Program-made: the position numbers and the translations under genes | Notes under the pieces: model-generated | What the model was told of the DNA's origin: nothing | The model's database searches: none | Seen by the model: only the letters and a program-made list of their open reading frames with translations | Origin: an uncultured Bacteroidales bacterium | GTDB lineage: Bacteria > Bacteroidota > Bacteroidia > Bacteroidales > Bacteroidaceae | Length of the DNA stretch: 64,000 bases | Assembly (NCBI GenBank): GCA_902802265.1 | Contig: CADCLN010000022.1 | Location: 1-64,000 of the forward strand | Reading direction: 5' to 3' | Shown here: piece by piece, positions 8,041 through 15,841 of the stretch | Layout: each line of letters opens with the position of its first letter | Numbering within the stretch: the first letter of the stretch is position 1

Positions 8041-8048
8041 CAAATGTA
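8041..8048 (-). promoter_or_regulatory. Likely -7 box of the trp operon promoter
   Basis: TACATTTG on the minus strand matches the Bacteroides -7 consensus TAnnTTTG and ends 2 bp before the leader ATG. No good -33 box is seen at the normal distance. If this box is used, the leader ORF would be translated from a nearly leaderless transcript; otherwise the promoter lies further upstream. Confidence 0.4.
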
Positions 8049-8074
8049 TGTTTAATTGTCAATGATAGGTTTGA

Positions 8075-8857
8075 TTATTTAACCAAAACTTTCCGTCCCT
8101 TTACAACGTAGATACCCTTCTGCAGGTTGTTTACGTCTGTAGCCTTGATGCGTGAAGCCACTTTCACACCAGAAATGTTGTAAACATCCACAATGTCTGA
8201 CTCGTTGGCAATAGCTGTAATGCTTGTTGCGTCGTCGGCAGAGATGTGGTTTGTGGTGAGCATTGTGCTGTTACCAGAAGAGAGCTGAATGAAGCAGCGA
8301 GTTGCATAGAATCCGTTCTTTATGTCATCTACATTGACGAACTTAGCCTCTGCATTGTCCTTTGCCAATACTCCATACAGACCTGCTGAATTGGTTTGCT
8401 TCTTTGCGCAAGACATCGTTACAGTCTCGCCGGTTCCTTGAGCTGTGAAACTAACAGAGGCATCTTCGTCCTGAATGATGGCATTGCTAACATTCAGTTT
8501 CTTTGTGCCAGCTTCACCCGAGAAATAAAGAATGTAGGGGACATTGGCCTTTATACCTTCTTCCTTGCAATCCTGGAAGTTCAGTTTGATGTTGCTGCCA
8601 TCGTTTTCTACGCCTACCAACTTCTCCAGTCTGCAGTCATTGCCAAAGATGGCATTGATATCTTCTGTGCTCACATTGAAGGGCAGAGAGATGGTGTTCC
8701 ATCCGTTGAAAACATAACGGCTTACTGACACGTTCAAAGCCTTGCCGTCATACTTCTCAAGGTTTGTGCCACTATAAGTACTCAGATTCAGAGTTCCCTG
8801 TGCGTTAGCTGTCAAAGCAGATACTGCCAAGGCAGCAATAAAGTAAAGTTTCTTCAT
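8075..8857 (-). CDS. Secreted protein with short type IX-like C-terminal sorting domain
   Basis: A 260-residue exported protein of unknown function. MKKLYFIAALAVSALTANAQ is a clear signal peptide, so the ATG at 8857 is preferred over an upstream in-frame start that would lie before the promoter-proximal region. The body is beta-rich with no recognised catalytic motif (GWNTISLPFNVS is a block often seen in Prevotella surface proteins). The C-terminus (DIVDVYNISGVKV ... LQKGIYVVKGRKV) has the look of the Por secretion C-terminal domain, which would send it through type IX secretion; a PorE homologue is encoded at 16742. A perfect promoter precedes it. Confidence 0.75.
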   Translation of the reverse strand: MKKLYFIAALAVSALTANAQGTLNLSTYSGTNLEKYDGKALNVSVSRYVFNGWNTISLPFNVSTEDINAIFGNDCRLEKLVGVENDGSNIKLNFQDCKEEGIKANVPYILYFSGEAGTKKLNVSNAIIQDEDASVSFTAQGTGETVTMSCAKKQTNSAGLYGVLAKDNAEAKFVNVDDIKNGFYATRCFIQLSSGNSTMLTTNHISADDATSITAIANESDIVDVYNISGVKVASRIKATDVNNLQKGIYVVKGRKVLVK

Positions 8858-8889
8858 AATGATACGTGTTTTAGTTTTTATTTTGGGCG

Positions 8890-8921
8890 CAAAGGTAATG
8901 ATTTGTGTTTTACGCTCCAAA
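8890..8921 (-). promoter_or_regulatory. Bacteroides-type promoter for the secreted protein
   Basis: On the minus strand TTTG (8921-8918), a 20-bp spacer and TACCTTTG (8897-8890) match the -33/-7 consensus exactly. The start codon is about 32 bp downstream of the -7 box. Confidence 0.75.
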
Positions 8922-9020
8922 CTTTTTTCTGTTTTTTTTATGCGAAAAAGCGCATTTATACATTTTTAATATTAATACACCTGTCAATTTGCCTGGATTT
9001 AGGCTATTCTTGTCTCTTTT

Positions 9021-11036
9021 TTATTTGGATATTTCCTTGATGAAACCGTTGCGGTAAGCAAAGAGCAGTTTTTTCAAGTCTGCCACTTTTGCGGCCAGGA
9101 TGCGTCCCTTGTCTGTCTCTTTTACCAACATACGATGGTTGGAGAGTTCCACAATCTGGGTTACGCCCTTGATGTCAACGCCCTTCTCGATGGCTTCGGT
9201 GCTGGAGCGGAAAGGTTGGTGTGCCACCAGTTCCAGTCCGCGCGAGTGGTAAGTCAGCGTGTACCCTGCAATGCCTGTCTTGGGTTGATAGGCTTTCGAG
9301 AAACCGCCGTCGATGACCAGCAACTTGCCGTTGGCTTTGATGGGAGTTTCGCCTTTCAGCGTGCGCACAGGCACATGACCATTAATAATGTGGCGATGAT
9401 TGCCCGTCACGCCGAAAGCGTCCAGTATCATGTCGATGGTTTTCTCGTCGTTGTTATATTGATAATAATAGCCTTTTGCTTCTGCGTGAGTCGATTTGTC
9501 CTTGATGAAGTACCGTTCAAAGGTGGTCATCTTGTCCTTGTCGAAGAGCGGAGAGTCTTTTCCGCACCACAGGTACCAGATGTAGTCGATGGCAAACAGA
9601 CGCTTCTCTTCGGGCACATCGTGGCTGAAGGCTTCGCGTACCAAGTGGCCCGTTTTCTTCATCAGTTCCAGTCCCTTGTATTTCTTTCCGCGAATGGTCA
9701 CCTCGCGCAGGGTGCCGTCTTCGTTCAACGGCACCGACGCATGGAACATCAAATTGCTGTTGGCAATGGCATACATACAGCCGTGCGCCAGCAGACAGTC
9801 CACGTGGCGCTGCAGCTTTTCGCTCGTCAGGAACGAATGTTCCAGTTTCTGCATGAGCAGTTCTTCTTCTTCGGTTAAAGCATTGGGATTGTTCGGATTC
9901 AGTGTGGGCAACAAGGTGTCGCTCATTTCATACTCCACGCCGCCAATGGTGCAAGTGCCACGTTCCAGATGGATGCCTTCGAGCAGTTTTCTGTCGTCCA
10001 TGTCGAATTCGGGTCGGCGGTTGATGATGCGTGCTTCCTCCTTGAACTGGATAATGCTGATGGCTTTGTGCATTTGTGCAATCAGCCGCTTGGTCTTTTC
10101 GTCCTGCTTGCTGTCTTTGGCTTCCTTGTCGTTTACTTCCAGTACACCGAACAGGGCGCAAGGGTCGTGCTTGTAAGTCTCCATGGCAAACGTGGCGAGG
10201 GGCAGAAGGTTGATGCCGTAGCCGTCCTCCAGAGTGGCCATGTTGCCGTAGCGAAGTGACAGGCGGAGCACATTGCAGATGCAGGCTCGGTTGCCCGCCG
10301 CCGCTCCGAACCAGTCAATGTCGTGGTTGCCCCACACAATGTCGAAGTGGTTGTAGCCCAGCAGGGTGTCCATGATGAGGTGCGCACCAGGACCACGATC
10401 CCAAATGTCGCCCAACAAGTGCAGACGGTCAATGGCCAGTCGCTGTATCAGGTTGCAAATGGCGACAATAAAATGGTCGGCACGCTGCGTCTCGATAATC
10501 GTGTCGATGAGCACTTTGTAATATTGGAATTTCTTGTCGGAAGCCGTGGGCGTTTCGTGCAGCAATTCCTCAATGACATAGCCAAACTCGCGTGGCAATT
10601 CTTTGCGAATCTTTGAACGGGTGTATTTGGCTGACACTTCGCGGCAAACCTTGATGAGCTGGTTCAGTGTGATGGTATAAAAACTGTCCAGATTCTGTTC
10701 CTTCGCTTTAATCAGTCGGAGTTTCTGCTCTGGATAATAAATTAAGGTGCACAACTCTTTCTTTTCAGCCTTACGTAGTGTGTTGCCGAAAATATCTTCC
10801 ACTTTGCGTTTGATATACCCCGATGCGTTGCGCAGCACATGATTGAAAGCTTCGCTCTCTCCATGCGGGTCGCTGATGAAATGCTCCGTAGGCTTTGGCA
10901 AATTCAAAATGGCTTCAAGATTAATAATTTCGCTACTTGCATCCGCTATGGACGGATACGACTGAGCCAGCAGTTGCAAGTATCTTAAATCAGCTCTGAT
11001 GGCCTCTTCGGTCAGTTGGTTTTCTTTTTGTTCCAT
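9021..11036 (-). CDS. fbp: Fructose-1,6-bisphosphatase, class III
   Basis: Gluconeogenic phosphatase making fructose 6-phosphate from fructose 1,6-bisphosphate. The 671 residues match the large Firmicutes/Bacteroidetes class III enzyme rather than the class I type. The metallophosphatase signature is complete: HFISDPHGE (Asp56, His58), LGDIWDRGPG near 210, VWGNHDIDW near 235 and IINGHVPV near 560. The gene stands alone. A -7 box TAACTTTG (11066-11059) sits just upstream of the ATG without a clear -33 partner. Confidence 0.95.
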   Translation of the reverse strand: MEQKENQLTEEAIRADLRYLQLLAQSYPSIADASSEIINLEAILNLPKPTEHFISDPHGESEAFNHVLRNASGYIKRKVEDIFGNTLRKAEKKELCTLIYYPEQKLRLIKAKEQNLDSFYTITLNQLIKVCREVSAKYTRSKIRKELPREFGYVIEELLHETPTASDKKFQYYKVLIDTIIETQRADHFIVAICNLIQRLAIDRLHLLGDIWDRGPGAHLIMDTLLGYNHFDIVWGNHDIDWFGAAAGNRACICNVLRLSLRYGNMATLEDGYGINLLPLATFAMETYKHDPCALFGVLEVNDKEAKDSKQDEKTKRLIAQMHKAISIIQFKEEARIINRRPEFDMDDRKLLEGIHLERGTCTIGGVEYEMSDTLLPTLNPNNPNALTEEEELLMQKLEHSFLTSEKLQRHVDCLLAHGCMYAIANSNLMFHASVPLNEDGTLREVTIRGKKYKGLELMKKTGHLVREAFSHDVPEEKRLFAIDYIWYLWCGKDSPLFDKDKMTTFERYFIKDKSTHAEAKGYYYQYNNDEKTIDMILDAFGVTGNHRHIINGHVPVRTLKGETPIKANGKLLVIDGGFSKAYQPKTGIAGYTLTYHSRGLELVAHQPFRSSTEAIEKGVDIKGVTQIVELSNHRMLVKETDKGRILAAKVADLKKLLFAYRNGFIKEISK

Positions 11037-11058
11037 GGTAAAAAGAATATTCTGACCG

Positions 11059-11066
11059 CAAAGTTA
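11059..11066 (-). promoter_or_regulatory. -7 box upstream of fbp
   Basis: TAACTTTG on the minus strand, 23 bp before the fbp ATG. No TTTG is found 19-21 bp further up, so the call rests on the -7 element alone. Confidence 0.4.
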
Positions 11067-11107
11067 CGGCAAAAAAATCAAATGGAGTAACAAAGCAGTG
11101 TTAAATT

Positions 11108-11992
11108 TCAAATAATCCCCAGATTACAGATGTTTTCATGAAACGTTATGTCAGGTTTTTCCCCCTCCTTCAGAATGACGGCAATGCTGTCTATCCAGCA
11201 CTTGATGTCGCCCTTCAGATGTTGTTCCTTGTATGCTTTTGCAGCCTTGATGAGGTGTTGCAGCTTTTCCTGATTGATGGCATACTCGGGGTTGGCATAT
11301 TCTGCCTCGTTTCTTGTCTTTACTTCCACAAAATGCACCATGCCGTTCCGATGCGCCACAATGTCAATCTCACAGCCTTTGTGCAAATTCCAGTTTCTGT
11401 CAAGAATGCCAAACCCATTGTCCTTCAAATACGTTTCAGCAATGTCTTCCCCCATTTTGCCCACGTCAGCAGCATTGTCCGACCACATTTTCGTCCTTTT
11501 GTGCTGCTGCCGATGATGCTCGTGCAATGCAGATTGTGTTACCTTTTGATTATTTGACAAAATGTGCCAAACCTGAATGCCCAGTTCCTCCAATCTTCTG
11601 CCAATCACTAAATAGCGGAAACTCTCTTGCGGTTCAGCCTCCAGTCCCAGCAACACCATTCTGTACCCCTTCTGCAATCCTTCCTGCAATCGTTGAATCC
11701 CCCTCTTAAACCATTCATCCTTACACGCCTTCTCATAATTCACCTTCCCGTTCTGTCTTCTTGTCCGTTCCTCCACCTTCCCGAACTCATCCAGGAACGA
11801 CATATAAATCATTCCCGCCTCCTTCATCTGCCGTTTCAGATTATTCTGTCCGAAAAGTCCCTCTGCATTTTGTTTTTCCCGCACATCCACCACACATTGA
11901 ATCTCCAAATCCTTCAGCACCTGCACCACATTCTCCACCTTCCCCCGCCGTGCCAGTCCCATCGAAAACAAATAATGTATAGGTTGGTTCAT
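11108..11992 (-). CDS. DUF488-like domain fused to YraN (UPF0102) nuclease-fold domain
   Basis: The 294 residues join two families. Residues 5-145 follow the DUF488 pattern: VVDVREK, NLKRQMKEAGMIYMSFLDEFG, the Y..FKRGIQRLQEG helix, VLLGLE and a final HIL strand. The usual 'CaE...CHR' signature is changed to LGLEAEPQESFR, so the conserved Cys and His are lost. After a basic linker, residues 177-294 are a complete UPF0102/YraN domain with GKMGEDIAETYL, CEIDIVAH and FVEVKTR, the restriction-endonuclease-like core (Glu208, Asp210, Glu223, Lys225). YraN is normally a separate protein of about 120 residues. The ATG at 11992 is chosen because the promoter -7 box covers the alternative TTG start. Confidence 0.8.
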   Translation of the reverse strand: MNQPIHYLFSMGLARRGKVENVVQVLKDLEIQCVVDVREKQNAEGLFGQNNLKRQMKEAGMIYMSFLDEFGKVEERTRRQNGKVNYEKACKDEWFKRGIQRLQEGLQKGYRMVLLGLEAEPQESFRYLVIGRRLEELGIQVWHILSNNQKVTQSALHEHHRQQHKRTKMWSDNAADVGKMGEDIAETYLKDNGFGILDRNWNLHKGCEIDIVAHRNGMVHFVEVKTRNEAEYANPEYAINQEKLQHLIKAAKAYKEQHLKGDIKCWIDSIAVILKEGEKPDITFHENICNLGII

Positions 11993-12022
11993 AATGGTTT
12001 GAAAGTTTAAAATTATTGGCTG

Positions 12023-12054
12023 CAAATGTAAACAGAATATTTTATTGAAACAAG
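12023..12054 (-). promoter_or_regulatory. Promoter of the DUF488-YraN gene
   Basis: Minus strand: CTTG (12054-12051), 20-bp spacer, TACATTTG (12030-12023). The -7 box overlaps the upstream TTG of the open frame, which fixes the start at the ATG 11992. Confidence 0.6.
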
Positions 12055-12193
12055 TTTTTCTAAAGAAAATTTAGAAAGGCTTGTGAATGGATAATAAAAC
12101 AAGGCGGTTCTGCGTTTCTGATGAAAAACAAAAATGTTTCTGAGTGAACACAGAAACAAAGGTTTACTAACATTCTAAAAAAAACAGGAGATT

Positions 12194-12748
12194 ATGAAAG
12201 ACATGGCAGGTGCCTTGAAGGGCACACGGACAGAGCAAAACCTGATGGAGGCTTTTGCAGGCGAGTCGATGGCTCGCAACAAGTACACTTATTTTGCTTC
12301 GAAGGCCAAGAAGGACGGCTACGTGCAGATTGCGGCTTTGTTTGAAGAGACGGCGGCCAACGAGAAGGAGCACGCCAAGATTTGGTATAAGTATCTGCAC
12401 GGCGGCAGTGTGGCCGACACGCCGACGAACCTGGCTGATGCTGCCGACGGCGAGAACCAGGAGTGGACGGACATGTATGCACGCATGGCACGGGAGGCTC
12501 GCGAGGAGGGCTTTGAAGAGATTGCGCAGAAGTTCGAGATGGTGGGACAGATAGAGAAACACCACGAGGAGCGTTATCGCAAACTGCTGAAGAACATCGA
12601 GGACAAGGTTGTGTTCTCGAAGGACGGCGATGTCATCTGGCAATGCTCGAACTGCGGCCACATCGTGGTAGGCAAGCAGGCACCCGAAGTGTGCCCTGTG
12701 TGCGACCATCCACAGAGCTACTTCCAGGTGCTGGCTGAGAACTATTAG
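12194..12748 (+). CDS. rbr: Rubrerythrin
   Basis: Non-haem iron peroxidase reducing hydrogen peroxide in the cytoplasm of anaerobes. The first 145 residues form the diiron four-helix bundle, with ExxE/ExxH ligands visible in [43 protein letters not shown] and IEKHHEERY. The last 40 residues are a rubredoxin-like domain with CSNCGH (Cys151, Cys154) and CPVCDHP (Cys167, Cys170). Length is normal. An AGGAG lies 5 bp before the ATG, an unusually clear ribosome-binding site for this group. It is a single gene; no peroxide regulator is adjacent. Confidence 0.96.
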   Translation: MKDMAGALKGTRTEQNLMEAFAGESMARNKYTYFASKAKKDGYVQIAALFEETAANEKEHAKIWYKYLHGGSVADTPTNLADAADGENQEWTDMYARMAREAREEGFEEIAQKFEMVGQIEKHHEERYRKLLKNIEDKVVFSKDGDVIWQCSNCGHIVVGKQAPEVCPVCDHPQSYFQVLAENY

Positions 12749-12766
12749 AAAATGAAGAATAAAGAG

Positions 12767-12829
12767 TGAAGAATGAAGAATTACTTTTTTCAGCAAAAAA
12801 CATTGCGCCAGCAGATTCTTCATTCTTCA
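12767..12829. repeat. 15-bp perfect inverted repeat between rubrerythrin and gntR
   Basis: Arms 12767-12781 and 12815-12829 are perfect inverted copies built from GAAGAAT units, with a 33-nt loop containing a T6 run. It sits between the convergent rbr and gntR genes and may act as a two-way terminator. Confidence 0.6.
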
Positions 12830-12901
12830 TTGACTTCGTCGAGCCTCTTACATACTCCTAAAAATCTAAGCCTCCCCGCAGGGGCAACGTCGGCTTGATT
12901 T

Positions 12902-13282
12902 TTATGTCGTCTGTTTCGAGGGTTCTTCATTTATTTTCTCCCACGCTTCCACCACATCCTCTATCCCCATGTCCAGTAAGCGGAGGCGACGGAAGAAGTC
13001 GGGCAGGTCGTGGGCAATGAAGTCCCGTTTGCGTGCAGATCGGATTTTGCGGCGGGCACCCTTGGTCACGAAGATGCCGATGCCTCGGCGCTGGTAGAGA
13101 ATCTCATCGCGCTGAAGGATTTCCACAGCGCGCATGGCGGTGTTGGGGTTCACTTCGTATTCGGTGGCCAGTTCGCGCACGCTGGGCACGCGACTGTCCT
13201 CGGCGTAGCGTTCACTGAGGATGTCGTCGCAGAGGCGTTCTGCTATCTTGACGTAGATGGCTTTTTCGTTCTGATAAATCAT
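12902..13282 (-). CDS. GntR-family regulator (YtrA-like)
   Basis: A 126-residue protein with an N-terminal winged helix-turn-helix (residues 8-75: IYVKIAERLCDDI, RVPSVRELATEYEVNPNTAMRAV, RRGIGIFVTKGA) and a short helical tail, the size typical of the YtrA subfamily that controls neighbouring ABC exporters. It is the third gene after the ABC ATPase and permease, 20 bp behind the permease. A 22-bp imperfect palindrome at the head of this operon (14966-14987) is its probable operator. Confidence 0.9.
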   Translation of the reverse strand: MIYQNEKAIYVKIAERLCDDILSERYAEDSRVPSVRELATEYEVNPNTAMRAVEILQRDEILYQRRGIGIFVTKGARRKIRSARKRDFIAHDLPDFFRRLRLLDMGIEDVVEAWEKINEEPSKQTT

Positions 13283-13302
13283 ATTGACACATTAACTGTA
13301 AA

Positions 13303-14073
13303 TTAAATGTGAATCCATTTTTTGCGCATTTCCTGACGGCAGAAACTCCAGTAGGCCAGTCCGTAACAAACGATGGTGACGACGGCGAACAAGGTGAACA
13401 GACGGTTCCAATAGTCATGCACGCCAGGACCATGCAGGAGTCCGCCATAGATTATTTGGGAAAGACCGAACCCCACAATCAGCAGTGCGCCAACGATATA
13501 GCTCCAGCGGTGGAAGAGCTGACTGCAGAGCGTGAAAACGGAAAACACGGCCATCACTTGCAGCGTGAAATAGAACATGACCTTCAGCGCAGCCAGCGGG
13601 GCTGGCATGCCCATTGAGCGCGAAATGAAAGTCCAGTCGCCACTACCCACAAAGTATCTCAGAATTTGCGGATTGTACGGATTGCCTGCCAGATAGTCCA
13701 TGCCGATGGCAAATCCCGCTGCAAGCAGTTCGGACAAGATCTCTGCCACGCCTGCCATCACGATGGACCCAAAGCTGGCATAGAGCACACGCGAAAGGAA
13801 TTTCTCCAGGTTGGTGGCTGGCAGCGTGAAGAACACGATGGCCGACTCCTTCTTTACATAGATTAAGTAGAGAATGTTGTTGAGGGAGGTGGTCACGAGA
13901 ATCCAGTAAAGCAGACTTGAAGGGAGCATCGTGTGATGATTCACAGCGTTCATCAATTGAATGCCCAGGAAGCAGGCCATCATCGTAAAGAACATGACTG
14001 CCAGCAGTTTCTTTTCTGTCCGCAGGTAGTATTGCATCAGCCGAGCGGTGCGTTTGATTGAAAAGGTTTTCAT
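13303..14073 (-). CDS. ABC-2-type transporter permease, partner of the ATPase at 14127
   Basis: A 256-residue inner-membrane protein with about six hydrophobic segments (for instance residues 22-43, 52-72, 100-125, 160-185, 192-215 and 222-243) and a basic C-terminus ending RKKWIHI. There is no sequence signature of substrate. It lies between an ABC ATPase (53-bp gap) and a GntR/YtrA regulator, the arrangement of small exporters that answer cell-wall-active compounds. Substrate unknown. Confidence 0.75.
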   Translation of the reverse strand: MKTFSIKRTARLMQYYLRTEKKLLAVMFFTMMACFLGIQLMNAVNHHTMLPSSLLYWILVTTSLNNILYLIYVKKESAIVFFTLPATNLEKFLSRVLYASFGSIVMAGVAEILSELLAAGFAIGMDYLAGNPYNPQILRYFVGSGDWTFISRSMGMPAPLAALKVMFYFTLQVMAVFSVFTLCSQLFHRWSYIVGALLIVGFGLSQIIYGGLLHGPGVHDYWNRLFTLFAVVTIVCYGLAYWSFCRQEMRKKWIHI

Positions 14074-14126
14074 AATGAGTGCGTTTTTGTGTGATTATGT
14101 TCTTGCGTTTTTACTTTGTTGAAACT

Positions 14127-14948
14127 TCAGTTTAACTTACCGTTTACGGCGGCATTGAAGAGCATCTCCAGTTCTACGGCCGTTTCCGCCTCGTCGGGTT
14201 GTCGCAGCCAGATGCCCACATCGCCCTGCACGTTGCGCTCCGAATACCTGATGTCGTCGCCCGAAACGTCCATGGGCAGGAGGCCGAAGCTGTACTTGTC
14301 GGACAGTTCCGCTATGGACTTGTTCAGCAGCAACCGACTGTCTTTCAGTATGAGTACGTGGTCAATCAGCTGTTCCACATCGTGCAGTTGGTGCGTGGCA
14401 ACAATGAGGGTGCGATCCTCGTTCATGTTCGCGGCAATCACCTTTCGGAACTGCCGCTTCGAGGGCACATCCAGTCCGTTGGTCGGCTCGTCCATCAGCA
14501 GGTAGCGAGTGCCTGTTGCCAGCGCGAAGCTCATAAGCGCCTTCTTTTTTTCGCCCATCGACAGCTCCTGGATGTTGCACGTCAGGGGCAGCTGAAATTC
14601 GTTCATGCACCACTCAAGCACGTCCATGTCGAAGGTGGGGTAGAACGGGCGGTAGGTCTTCACGTAATGCATGAACCGCATCGAGGGCAGTTCAAACGCC
14701 TCCGGCACGATGTACATCTGCTGCAGCATTTCGAGCCTGCGCTTCCGTGTGTCCATCCCGTCCACCAGGATGCAACCTTCCTGTGGGCGCAGCACCCCTG
14801 TCAGCAGGTAGAGCAACGTAGATTTGCCCATGCCGTTGAGGCCCAGCAGACCATAGATGCAGTTTTGCTCCATTTGCAGGCTAAAGCTGTCGAAAACTTT
14901 TGCCTTCTTTCGGTCGTAACCGAAACTAATGTTCTGAATGTCAATCAT
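14127..14948 (-). CDS. ABC transporter ATP-binding protein
   Basis: A 273-residue ATPase with Walker A GLNGMGKST (36-44), signature LSMGEKKK, Walker B YLLMDEPTNGLD and H-loop ATHQ. The signature has Met where Gly is usual (LSGGE), a variation also known from YtrB-type ATPases. After the nucleotide-binding domain a roughly 60-residue C-terminal extension contains DKYSFGLLPMDVSGDD. First gene of the ATPase-permease-GntR operon, directly behind a promoter and an operator-like palindrome. Confidence 0.9.
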   Translation of the reverse strand: MIDIQNISFGYDRKKAKVFDSFSLQMEQNCIYGLLGLNGMGKSTLLYLLTGVLRPQEGCILVDGMDTRKRRLEMLQQMYIVPEAFELPSMRFMHYVKTYRPFYPTFDMDVLEWCMNEFQLPLTCNIQELSMGEKKKALMSFALATGTRYLLMDEPTNGLDVPSKRQFRKVIAANMNEDRTLIVATHQLHDVEQLIDHVLILKDSRLLLNKSIAELSDKYSFGLLPMDVSGDDIRYSERNVQGDVGIWLRQPDEAETAVELEMLFNAAVNGKLN

Positions 14949-14965
14949 AATTATCTTGTGTTTAG

Positions 14966-14987
14966 GTGTATTAAGTAACTAAGACAC
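14966..14987 (-). promoter_or_regulatory. Probable GntR/YtrA operator
   Basis: A 22-bp sequence with GTGT...ACAC ends and TTA/TAA inner arms is symmetric at 16 of 22 positions. It lies just downstream of the -7 box and before the ATPase start, a position suited to repression by the regulator encoded in the same operon. Confidence 0.5.
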
Positions 14988-14989
14988 TG

Positions 14990-14997
14990 CAAAGGTA
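14990..14997 (-). promoter_or_regulatory. -7 box of the ABC/GntR operon
   Basis: TACCTTTG on the minus strand, 42 bp before the ATPase ATG and directly abutting the operator-like palindrome. Confidence 0.55.
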
Positions 14998-15219
14998 TGC
15001 AATTCATGTATTACTACCAAATAATCCTTGCATTTTTTATGTATTTTAACGTTTTTGCAGGCTTCCGCACCCATCGTCACCTCCTTGCCGTTTGGCTCCC
15101 GTTGGACTTCCGACCTGCCAGAAATGCTTTCCCAAATCCCCTGCACAGTTTTCCAAAATTCTCCAGTCACGACACAAAACTTTTCAGAACTTCACCTTAT
15201 TCTTTCTTGCACCCGCAAC

Positions 15220-15315
15220 AAAACTTGAAATCACACTTTGATTCTTACAAATCACGTCATGATTTATAAGAATCACGTCATGATTTATAAGAATCACACT
15301 TTGATTTCAAGTTTT
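15220..15315. repeat. Palindromic repeat element B: four 21-bp-phased palindromes
   Basis: Four AATCAC...TGATT units begin at 15229, 15250, 15271 and 15292, an exact 21-bp period. The two inner ones are identical (AATCACGTCATGATT) and are the reverse complement of the inner units of element A; the outer two read AATCACACTTTGATT. Short outer arms AAAACTTGA (15220-15228) and TCAAGTTTT (15307-15315) close the structure. The rest of the 14998-15479 gap shows nothing I recognise. Confidence 0.8.
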
Positions 15316-15479
15316 CTATGAGGTTTCAGCAAGAATTATTCCCACAATGGCCAGAAATGTTGTGCACACAGGCAAAGAATGTATCGTTGTGCTGGCGTGG
15401 TCAGAAGCCTGTGCCACGGTGTGAACAGTTCTTTTGCACCCTTCCCAAAGTGGATATTTACAAAAACATCTCTTTTTTG

Positions 15480-15511
15480 TTTGGTGGTTAGCCGCGAATG
15501 TTGTATCTTTG
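15480..15511 (+). promoter_or_regulatory. Promoter of the DUF4160/DUF2442 pair
   Basis: TTTG (15480-15483), 20-bp spacer, TATCTTTG (15504-15511): exact -33/-7 match. It overlaps the first in-frame ATG of the DUF4160 frame and so sets the start at 15537. Confidence 0.75.
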
Positions 15512-15536
15512 CGGACGGAAACATGATGTGAAAGAT

Positions 15537-15839
15537 ATGCCTAAAATTTTTGAATACTTTGGCTTTGTTTTCTTCTTTTATTCTAACGAACACGAACCGA
15601 TTCATGTTCATGTGCAGCATGGAGAATGTGAAAGCATTTTTGAGTTGATTATGATGGACGGTAAACTGATTGAAATTCGGGGTCGTGAAAAGAAAGGGGG
15701 GCCTCCTTTGACAGAGAAGGACAAACGTACTGCTGAGGCTTTTATCAGGAAATATAGTAAGAATATCATCGATAAATGGGTGAAATTTTTCGTGATGAAA
15801 CAAGCAGTAAGAAGTACAACCATTCACAAGAAAATTTGA
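15537..15839 (+). CDS. DUF4160 domain protein
   Basis: About 100 residues. MPKIFEYFGFVFFFYSNEHEPIHVHV is the diagnostic DUF4160 opening, with the His-rich end PIHVHVQHGE; LIEIRGREKKGGPPLTEKD and a C-terminal helix follow. DUF4160 proteins are widespread small proteins of unsettled function, usually encoded beside a DUF2442 protein as here, and sometimes discussed as toxin-antitoxin-like pairs. The DUF2442 gene starts 2 bp after this stop. The tail after the conserved part (RSTTIHKKI) is not conserved in the family as I know it. Confidence 0.85.
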   Translation: MPKIFEYFGFVFFFYSNEHEPIHVHVQHGECESIFELIMMDGKLIEIRGREKKGGPPLTEKDKRTAEAFIRKYSKNIIDKWVKFFVMKQAVRSTTIHKKI

Positions 15840-15841
15840 CT

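Noticed and set aside
7880..8070. T-box or tryptophan-binding (TRAP-like) leader
   Set aside because: No T-box sequence or GAG/UAG triplet repeats are seen; the Trp-codon ORF with the competing hairpin explains the region better.
8041..8920. N-terminally extended start of the secreted protein (to 8920)
   Set aside because: The extension would cover the promoter boxes at 8890-8921; the signal peptide begins at the ATG 8857.
12749..12901. Small RNA at the GAAGAAT inverted repeat
   Set aside because: No promoter box is visible; a terminator-like function between convergent genes is sufficient.
15316..15479. Possible gene or mobile-element remnant between element B and the DUF4160 promoter
   Set aside because: An open frame exists on the minus strand but it overlaps DUF4160 antisense and matches no known family; no terminal repeats or transposase motif.
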